From Neurospora crassa OR74A (taxonomy: Eukaryota > Ascomycota > Sordariomycetes > Sordariales > Sordariaceae): 64,000 nt of DNA. Positions within the stretch are counted from its first letter, which is position 1, and every line of letters starts with the position of its first letter. Of the stretch, positions 57,157 through 64,000 are shown in pieces. The position numbers were made by a program, and so were the translations under genes. The stretch spans positions 806,001-870,000 of the forward strand of contig NC_026501.1 of the NCBI RefSeq assembly GCF_000182925.2, written 5' to 3'. The notes under the pieces are model-generated. The model was given only the letters and a program-made list of their open reading frames with translations. It was not told the DNA's origin and did no database searches.

Positions 57157-58345
57157 TGTTGTCTGAGGATTTGGAATCACGGCCGCACAATACGTTGAAG
57201 GTTCGAGGAACAAAGGGGGTTGGATAGCAGATCTGTTCAACGTTAATTTCGCAGAACAGGATGGGGAAGGAGAGGAGTATGAAGGACACCGAAAATGTTA
57301 AAGGCGGAAAGTTCATACATACTTTAGCCGAAGGAGCAAGCCTCATTCATAGCAGCTGCTATGCCATCGACGTCAAACCGGTGAGGGGCTGAGTAAGGGG
57401 TCATCCATCGTCCATGGTTGTCAAGCTTATTCTAGAAGAGGAGTTCAGCTCAGCTCAATAGATCAAGAGGTAACATTCCTGGATTTGTCTACGTACGTCG
57501 CTATCTCCAGAGCGGCAGTCGCCAAGTTCACATAGCAACCCCCAAGTTTGAGTGGCATTCGCAGACCGAGAGGTCAAGGCGGGATGGCGTCAACAACTTG
57601 ATTGGTCCTCCATCCCTATTATCATTATCCGTGTGACACCCGAGCACGCCAGCTTACCGGCATGTTACCCGGAAACCGTTCTTGTGCGACGCGCCTGCTC
57701 TCTTATCGTTCAACAAACGGCCCGTTCCTTTCTTCGGTCTCTGGCAATTATCACAAACAGCTCGCTTTCCTCCGTCCTAAACCCGCCCTATCTGAGTATA
57801 TCACATAGGCTTCTTCCACCACCACATTGCAACCCCCTCCTTTGGCTGACACATCTCGCTTTGGTTCCGTCTTCATTGCTCCCACCCATTTCCCCGAACA
57901 GTCCAAGCAAAAAGGGCATACAACTCTGAATAAGGTGTAAGATTTAAGGTGTAAGAAATACATCGCTGATAGGTATATGTGTGTATGTATGTATGTGAAA
58001 AGAAGCCAGGTAATTATGTGCGTGTATCTCTCGCTTCCTCTTGTATACCCCTTCTTCGTCCCCTCCTTTTGTATTCCCATCCAGTTCCATTCCTATTTTC
58101 CCTGCTCCTGTCTTCATCGTCTTCGTCTCTATCATCTCTGCATGACGACATTGTCCCATTCTTTCATTCTTATACGTGCAAAAAATTCTGTGCGAACAAA
58201 AACAAGGTAATATGAAAGGTCGAAGAAACAAAAGTAAAAGAAATCTTCCTGAGCCTCTTCATTTTGAGGAGGCCCATTTACCGCAGTACCCCTTCAGCCT
58301 CTCTCCGTCCCCTCTTCACTCCTATCCACGCTCCTCAGGACCCCT
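57157..58345. other. Region between P450 promoter and coiled-coil gene 3' end
   Basis: 1.2 kb. P450 promoter and leader on the minus strand, 3' flank of the next gene. No other gene or RNA was recognised. Confidence 0.55.
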
Positions 58346-61300
58346 TCAATCATCCTCAAAAAACCCATCATCATCAAAATCCTCCACCGGCGACGCGTCG
58401 CTATCGTACATGCCGCCGGACCTCGTCATCGGAGGAGCCATCATAGGTGAAGAGATATTCCTCCGATGCTGTTGGGCTTGAGCAAACGAAAGAGTCGAGG
58501 GGTCAGGTGAAGGCGAAATAGAAACCTCCAATAGCTCCCTTTCACTTGTCTCCTCCTCAGCCACCTGCTGCGGCTGCTGGATATGCATAGACGCCGTGGA
58601 CGGCCCTCTCGACCTCTGCTGCTGCTGATTCTGGCGCAGTGCCCTTTTGGATAGTTCTTGAGGAGTGAATCTGCGACCGGTGGCTGAGAAAGCAGTTGGC
58701 TGAGGTTGTTGCTGGGCTTCGGCTGTAGACCTGCCCGTCGATACGGAAGCGTTGGAAGCTTTGCGCAAACCGGCGGATCCAGATGTGAGGGGCGTCGGGT
58801 TCCCGCCAAGGAACCCAGAGGCTGGCTTCGACGGCGTGACGTTACGGCTCTGCGCAGGAGACGCGGACAAAACACTGCTCAAGCTGCCAAAAGCCGGCAG
58901 GTCCTTGCCCTTCCTCCAGTTGCCCCAGGCGGCTGCCAGAGGACCAACAGCCTGCGCAACACGCGGCGTGGCCGCCTCTCTGATCGTCGCAGCAATGTTG
59001 GGTAGGTTGATGGCTGACCCGCCGTTCATCGCGCGCTCACGCTCCTGCTCCTCCATCTGGAGGTTGGCCTTGAGCCTGATAGCGGCATCGCGGACCGCGT
59101 CCTTGTCGTAGTTGTCACTGGAAAGAGCACCAATAATGTCCTGCAGATCCGAGTGGCGCACAGCAAGGAGCTCGCGGAGCCAGATGATCTCGTCGTCACG
59201 CTTGGAAATCTTGGTCTCAGCTTCGGGATCGGCCTTCTCGAGTTGCTGCTCGAGTTCCTCGATGCGAAGCTCGCGGGCTTGGAGCTGCTCCTGGAGGACC
59301 ATGATGGACTCGCGGAGAGCTTGGGGCGAAATTCTCTCGGAAGACGGGACATCGTTGGGGGTGGACTTGGACACCGCGGGACCCGCCGGAGTACTGGCCA
59401 CAGAAGCCTTGGCCGCTTGAGCGGCGGCACGGGCAGCTTCCTTGGCAATCTCCAGCTTCTCCTCGACATGCAATAATTTGTCCTGGAGATGCTGGGCCTT
59501 GGATGTCTCGATACTCAAGCGATCCAAGAGGTTCTTCTCCGTCCGTTGGGCGTCCTCAGTGGTGTTGCTGAGTTGACGCTCATAGCGGGTTTGAAGATCC
59601 TCCACCTCGTTCTGATGCCTGCGCATGAGCTCATCAAGTTCCGTCTTCTTCGAGTTCTGAGCCTCCTCAAGGAGCATGTCGTGCTGAGCCTTGGCTGTGT
59701 CGGCGTCCAACTTAGTCTGGTCCATCTGGGATCTGAGTCTGTTAAGCTCATCTTCAAGCTCCCTGCGGACAGCGTTAACTTGGTGGTTGGCTTGCTCAAC
59801 CTCTGCTTGCATGGCGTTGCGAGTACGCGTGATTTCGCGAGCAGCGGACTCCCTAGCTTCCTGAAACTCAGCCTTGAATCGCAAAGCGCTCTGCTGCAAC
59901 TTGTGGTTCTCAGTGCGCATCTCCGCAAGCAACAGCTCAAGTCTCTTGCATTCCGCAACAGCCCTCATGCCCTGCCGCTCGTTCATCTCCAGCCTCTCCA
60001 GCTCGGTCTCGATACGTTCACGAGTTCTGGCCTCAGCCTGCAGCTTGGCATCCAGAACCTCCTGGCGGGCAATCAACGTCTGCTCCTTCTTGGCGCGCCT
60101 GGCGTTCTCCTCGGTGATTTGCCGAGCAGCGTGAGCCATCTCGTCCTGAAGGGCAAGGAACTTGGTGCGCCAGCTGTCGCGGACGCGCTCGTTCTCTTGG
60201 ACCTGGGTACCAAGAGTATCGATCAGCTTATGCAACGCCTTGTTCTCGTCAAGAGCCTTGCTAAGATCAGCATCACGACGCTTGGCAAGCTCGCTGACTC
60301 TATCAGCCTCAGATCGCCAGTGCCGAGCTTCTTGCCGAGCAGTCCGAAGATCGTTATCCAGCATGTTAATGCGATTCTGCGCTTCGCTCCTAGACTTTTG
60401 AGTGTGCTCGGTGCCAGCTTCCAACTGCGTCAAGCGCATGGCAACCTTATTGTTAGCGGCCTCGATGGCTCTAATCTTATGGTCCTTCTCGTCGACCTCC
60501 TTCTTGAGGCGGCTCTCCTCCTCTGTGGTGAGCTTCAATTGGCGTTGGACTTCGGCAAGCTTGTCTTCAGCAGCTCTCCGGCCCTTCTGCTCCTTCTCAG
60601 CCTGTTCTTCAAACTGGTGAGAATGGTTCTCGAGGTCGGCGATCCGTTGGTTCAGGGCGCTCTTGTTCATCATCTCGACCTCAATCTTGGTCGCAGCAGA
60701 CTGGAGCTCACGGGTGAGATCCGCCGCACGGTCCTCGGCAGCGCGCCTGGCCGCAATCTCCGTCTCCACCTTGGCCTCCTGAGAGCGGAGTCGCTCCTCG
60801 AGTTCCAGGACGCGAGCCTGAAGGTCAGTGACCTGGGCCTCCTTGGCTTGATCCACTGCAGGCTCAAGGCGGTTATGCACCACTTCTTCAACAATCTTCT
60901 TGATGTCTTCGCTGCCGACCGAGGAGACCTTTGGCTGAGTAATCTGAGCCTTCAGCTCTTCAAGGGCCTGAAGGATGTCAGGCCGGTCGCCAAAAGTCGA
61001 CTTGGCAGAGGAGGACGTTGGCCTGGTTCTTTGCTGAGAAGCGAGGGCTTCCATAACAGCAACCTTGATTTGCTCCATCTTACGATCTCTACGCGGGCTG
61101 ATGGAACGGCGAGTAGTAGGCAGATCGTCATCCTCGTCATCGGCGTCGCTATCGCGGACTTCAGCAGAGGCGCTACGCACGTCTCGGCGGTTTGAGACAG
61201 CTCTCCTCGAGATAGCAGCCAGAGAGTGCTTAATGGTATCAAGAGTCTGTTCTAGTGGGCCAAGACGGCTGTCCAGGATACCGCCAACAACTTCATTGAC

Positions 61301-63955
61301 CTGCCCATTGAAGAAAGTGACACGGGACTCCAGCTTTTCCTGCTCATCCTCGGTGAAGTCGCCGTTCCAGTCGCTAACTGGCACGTCCTCACTGCCATTG
61401 AGGCGTTGGACAGGTCCCTCAATGAGCTGCGCACTGGTGGGCGGGTCGAGGAAGGGATCCTCCAGCTCGGTTGTGGCAATTGGCTGTGACGGCTGAAGAG
61501 GGAGACCGGTGTACTTGCGCGGAGCCGGGCTAGGACTGCGAGAGTGATCTTCAGCTTGACGGTGGGACGATGAATCTGCAACTGCCTCCAAAGGAGTGGG
61601 GTGAGTCGGGTTGGGCTGGTGCCATTGAGTGGGACCACCACTATCAGTGGGCTTTTTGATTCCCATATCTGGGTTAGCACTGAGATGGCGCATAACCGCA
61701 TCAATGTCGTCAAAGCTGGGTTCTGCAGTCGTTGTAATGCTCATGCTCTCCTTCTTCCTGGACCCTTCGCGTCTGGGCGGTGGTGGTTTAGGAGCCCATC
61801 GAGAAGCAGCGAGCCCCTTAGTAGGCTTCGATGGCACAATAACCACGTCATACTCTGCAGGTATCTTTTCCGTATGATCTACCTCCGCAACTTCTACAAC
61901 AGGCGTCTGCTGAGGTGGCTGTTGAGAAGAGCCAGTAGCGACATCTGTAACTTCCATAGGCCAAGTCGATATTCCAGGCACAAAGGCTGAAGCAGTCGCA
62001 GAGAGAGACTTCTTGTGACCATGAGTAGCCGCATCGTCGCTGAACGGGTTAGGATCCTTGAGCTCTGAGATAGTCCAGTTCAAAGACATAGGATCCGCAG
62101 CCTGCTCTAGCGGGCTTACCGTAGCCTGGGTATCCGTCGTCTCAGATGCCATGGTGGAAGACAGTGTCATGTCTGGATGACCATGAGTAGATTCGTCAAA
62201 CGACTTCTCCTCAATCGGTAGGTCTTCCTCCTCGTCCTTGTTTGGCCTAGACTCAGCCACGGGAGTAGAACTCTCAGCGGTTTCTGACGCCGCAGGAGCC
62301 ACACTGTCCAGTTCGAAATTGTGATGATCCAACTTGGTGAAAGTAACACCGTCGAATTGCCCCTCTGCTTCGCACCTCTCTTCCTCCGTCTGAGCCTCCT
62401 TGTTGGGTGGCAAGATCGGGATAGCCTTGCTTTCCTCAGCAGAGGAGACAATCTCGGCCTTCTCCTGGTCCCCGCCGTCAACAGCCGAGCTCTCAGGTTT
62501 AGCATCGCTTTCCACCGCGGGGTTTGCGGTCGGCGTTGCAAACGAATTAGGAGTGAAGGCAGGCGCATCCGGGCGAAACTTGAGGCCAAACTCGCTTTGA
62601 GTAGGAGAGAACACGGACGCAGTAGGGTTGATGGCGCCAGTCGTAGGTGCTGAAGCGGCAAAGTGACTGGTGGCAGCAGAGAACGTGGCGACCTGGGGGG
62701 TAAACTGCGGCGTGAAAGTGCTGTTGGGGTTATACTTGAATTCGGGCGCTTCCACGTTCAACTTGGACAACGAAGACTTGCTGCCATGGCTGGCATGCTT
62801 AGGGGCGGGGCCAACCGCAGGCTTTCCGGTGCTCCAGGAGCTACTGGCATTAGATAGGGTATGTTGATGCATCATTTTCTGGAATTCGAGCGCTTGGATG
62901 GGCGTTCCTAGGTTGCTCGGATTCGTCTCGATCTCGTCGTCTTCAGCAGCCGGTCCGTCAATCGGCTGCAGACTAGGCCTAAAACCACCTCCACTATTAG
63001 AGACGTCCTCTTCGGTAAAGTATTTTTGCGACAGCGAGTGTCCGCGACTGTGCGGTCTCGGGTGATGCAAGACAAGGCCGTCCGAACTAGCACCAAATTG
63101 AGGTTGCTGGGGAGCGAAGTTAACTGACGAGTCTCTGGCATGGGGGTTAACCGGCGGGATGGTATGTTCCTCTCTGTGCGGGCTGTAATCTTGATCGTTT
63201 TCGAGCTGTGAGCGCATCTGTTCTTCCAAATGGTATTCAGCTTCATCAATTTCCCTTTGCAAATCGTCGCCTGGATTGTGATGGGGAAGACCGGCTTCGG
63301 GAGCGCGCACGGAATTTTGAGCTGGTTCTTCTTCCACGATCTCGTGAAGATCCTGCAAGCGTGGCGATGCTCGTGGGGGCGGCGCAAACTGATGCTGGAG
63401 CTGATGCTGAGGCGGATGCTGAAACATGGGTAACTGCAAGGACTGATGGCGGTGATGGCTCATATGGCCCATATGACCCATGGGACTAAAGAGACCACCG
63501 TCTGGTGAAAATGGTGAGCTGGGAGACATCATCGCGTTGAGGTTAGCAAGCGAGGGTGAACCCATGCGGTGTCCATGTTGTTGCATCATCATCTGCTGAG
63601 ACCAGGCATGTGGAGATGGGATCGATATAGAAGCCCGAGGATTATACTTGGATGTAAACGAGGCAGGCGACATGCCGGCAGGGAGGCCTGGGCTGGTAGG
63701 CGATGGCCCAAGACCATGGAAAGGAAAGCCCGGGAGACCACCTCCACTTGCGGCCGAAGAAGTCGGCAGCGGAGGTGAGAAGGGGAGCGGAGGGTAGTTG
63801 GCGACCGAAGGCTGTCGGCTCATGGATGTGGCCGGAGAAACCGAAGGCTGTGGGGGCTCGTCGTCCCCAAGGGATACTCCCAGAGCTCTGAGCTTTGCTT
63901 CGGTCAACTCGTCCACGTATCTCTTCCAAGCTAGATGGCGACTGTTACTAGGCAT
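58346..63955 (-). CDS. Large coiled-coil protein (myosin-heavy-chain-like tail, no motor)
   Basis: One open frame of 1869 residues from ATG 63955 (MPSNSRHLAWKRYVDELTEA). It remains open to at least 63970, and a possible donor lies nearby, so an upstream exon outside the window cannot be excluded. The first 900 residues are Pro/Ser/His/Gln-rich and disordered; a conserved-looking helix, LAWKRYVDELTEAKLRALG, is at the very start. Residues about 980-1640 form long coiled coils with heptads (DLQARVLELEERLRSQEAKVE; ELLLAEMRTENHKLQ; LEDELNRLRSQMDQTK). A globular-looking block follows (about 1640-1700: KRDDEIIWLRELLAVRHSDL, then an IREAATPRVAQAVGPLAAAW segment). The tail is Ser/Gln-rich and ends in acidic residues. 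No motor domain is present. Such proteins are often labelled myosin class II heavy chain in fungi; a scaffold role at the septum, cell cortex or microtubule centre is only a guess. Confidence 0.85.
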   Translation of the reverse strand: MPSNSRHLAWKRYVDELTEAKLRALGVSLGDDEPPQPSVSPATSMSRQPSVANYPPLPFSPPLPTSSAASGGGLPGFPFHGLGPSPTSPGLPAGMSPASFTSKYNPRASISIPSPHAWSQQMMMQQHGHRMGSPSLANLNAMMSPSSPFSPDGGLFSPMGHMGHMSHHRHQSLQLPMFQHPPQHQLQHQFAPPPRASPRLQDLHEIVEEEPAQNSVRAPEAGLPHHNPGDDLQREIDEAEYHLEEQMRSQLENDQDYSPHREEHTIPPVNPHARDSSVNFAPQQPQFGASSDGLVLHHPRPHSRGHSLSQKYFTEEDVSNSGGGFRPSLQPIDGPAAEDDEIETNPSNLGTPIQALEFQKMMHQHTLSNASSSWSTGKPAVGPAPKHASHGSKSSLSKLNVEAPEFKYNPNSTFTPQFTPQVATFSAATSHFAASAPTTGAINPTASVFSPTQSEFGLKFRPDAPAFTPNSFATPTANPAVESDAKPESSAVDGGDQEKAEIVSSAEESKAIPILPPNKEAQTEEERCEAEGQFDGVTFTKLDHHNFELDSVAPAASETAESSTPVAESRPNKDEEEDLPIEEKSFDESTHGHPDMTLSSTMASETTDTQATVSPLEQAADPMSLNWTISELKDPNPFSDDAATHGHKKSLSATASAFVPGISTWPMEVTDVATGSSQQPPQQTPVVEVAEVDHTEKIPAEYDVVIVPSKPTKGLAASRWAPKPPPPRREGSRKKESMSITTTAEPSFDDIDAVMRHLSANPDMGIKKPTDSGGPTQWHQPNPTHPTPLEAVADSSSHRQAEDHSRSPSPAPRKYTGLPLQPSQPIATTELEDPFLDPPTSAQLIEGPVQRLNGSEDVPVSDWNGDFTEDEQEKLESRVTFFNGQVNEVVGGILDSRLGPLEQTLDTIKHSLAAISRRAVSNRRDVRSASAEVRDSDADDEDDDLPTTRRSISPRRDRKMEQIKVAVMEALASQQRTRPTSSSAKSTFGDRPDILQALEELKAQITQPKVSSVGSEDIKKIVEEVVHNRLEPAVDQAKEAQVTDLQARVLELEERLRSQEAKVETEIAARRAAEDRAADLTRELQSAATKIEVEMMNKSALNQRIADLENHSHQFEEQAEKEQKGRRAAEDKLAEVQRQLKLTTEEESRLKKEVDEKDHKIRAIEAANNKVAMRLTQLEAGTEHTQKSRSEAQNRINMLDNDLRTARQEARHWRSEADRVSELAKRRDADLSKALDENKALHKLIDTLGTQVQENERVRDSWRTKFLALQDEMAHAARQITEENARRAKKEQTLIARQEVLDAKLQAEARTRERIETELERLEMNERQGMRAVAECKRLELLLAEMRTENHKLQQSALRFKAEFQEARESAAREITRTRNAMQAEVEQANHQVNAVRRELEDELNRLRSQMDQTKLDADTAKAQHDMLLEEAQNSKKTELDELMRRHQNEVEDLQTRYERQLSNTTEDAQRTEKNLLDRLSIETSKAQHLQDKLLHVEEKLEIAKEAARAAAQAAKASVASTPAGPAVSKSTPNDVPSSERISPQALRESIMVLQEQLQARELRIEELEQQLEKADPEAETKISKRDDEIIWLRELLAVRHSDLQDIIGALSSDNYDKDAVRDAAIRLKANLQMEEQERERAMNGGSAINLPNIAATIREAATPRVAQAVGPLAAAWGNWRKGKDLPAFGSLSSVLSASPAQSRNVTPSKPASGFLGGNPTPLTSGSAGLRKASNASVSTGRSTAEAQQQPQPTAFSATGRRFTPQELSKRALRQNQQQQRSRGPSTASMHIQQPQQVAEEETSERELLEVSISPSPDPSTLSFAQAQQHRRNISSPMMAPPMTRSGGMYDSDASPVEDFDDDGFFEDD

Positions 63956-64000
63956 ACCTTCAGAGGTCACACTCAGCAGGGTGGAATCTTACCATTCAAG

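Noticed and set aside
1-64000. Transposons, LTR elements or virus-like copies
   Set aside because: No terminal repeats, integrase, reverse transcriptase, transposase or capsid-like frames were seen.

Overview
The window is a gene-dense stretch of nuclear DNA from a filamentous ascomycete. Short GT-AG introns (about 50-190 nt) with CTAAC-type branch sites, C-ending codons, long CT/CA-rich leaders, many trinucleotide runs that become Asn, Gln or Ser tracts, and the gene set all point to Pezizomycotina, most likely Sordariales (a Neurospora/Sordaria-like genome). The genus is an inference; no species-specific marker was identified. There is no operon, prophage, CRISPR array or recognisable transposon.

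Layout. 1-10 kb: a PHO80/Pcl-type cyclin gene (+) between a 3-kb leader/promoter region carrying upstream ORFs and a 5-kb stretch with no convincing gene. 10-15 kb: two minus-strand genes, a SOG2/RAM-pathway domain protein lacking leucine-rich repeats and a secreted CREG-like flavin-fold protein with a His/Lys/Asp-rich insert. 15.7-19.3 kb: a four-exon ribosomal protein S30 (+) convergent with phosphopantothenate-cysteine ligase (-), an enzyme of coenzyme A synthesis. 21-31.7 kb: the mitochondrial Mg2+ channel MRS2 (-), an F-box-like protein (+), a DDX3/Ded1-type DEAD-box helicase (-) and the pre-60S factor IPI1 (-). 32-41 kb: a roadblock/LC7 protein (+) divergent from IPI1, and a large conserved but unnamed protein (+) whose 5' end is uncertain. 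41.4-50 kb: tRNA-Arg(UCU), an MFS transporter (-), a Pro/Ser-rich GPI-type surface protein (+) and the kinetochore protein CENP-O/Mcm21 (-). 50-58 kb: an ER acetyl-CoA transporter (+), a secreted amidase (+) and a cytochrome P450 (-) whose frame carries one internal amber codon. 58.3-64 kb: a long coiled-coil protein (-) that reaches the window edge.

The genes do not form one pathway; most are housekeeping (ribosome biogenesis and translation: RPS30, IPI1, helicase, tRNA; CoA/acetyl metabolism: PPCS, acetyl-CoA transporter; cell cycle and cytoskeleton: cyclin, CENP-O, roadblock, coiled coil). The accessory-looking block is amidase plus P450 at 52.8-57.2 kb. Exon junctions were placed by reading frame, splice consensus and family continuity; each spliced model below closes in frame.
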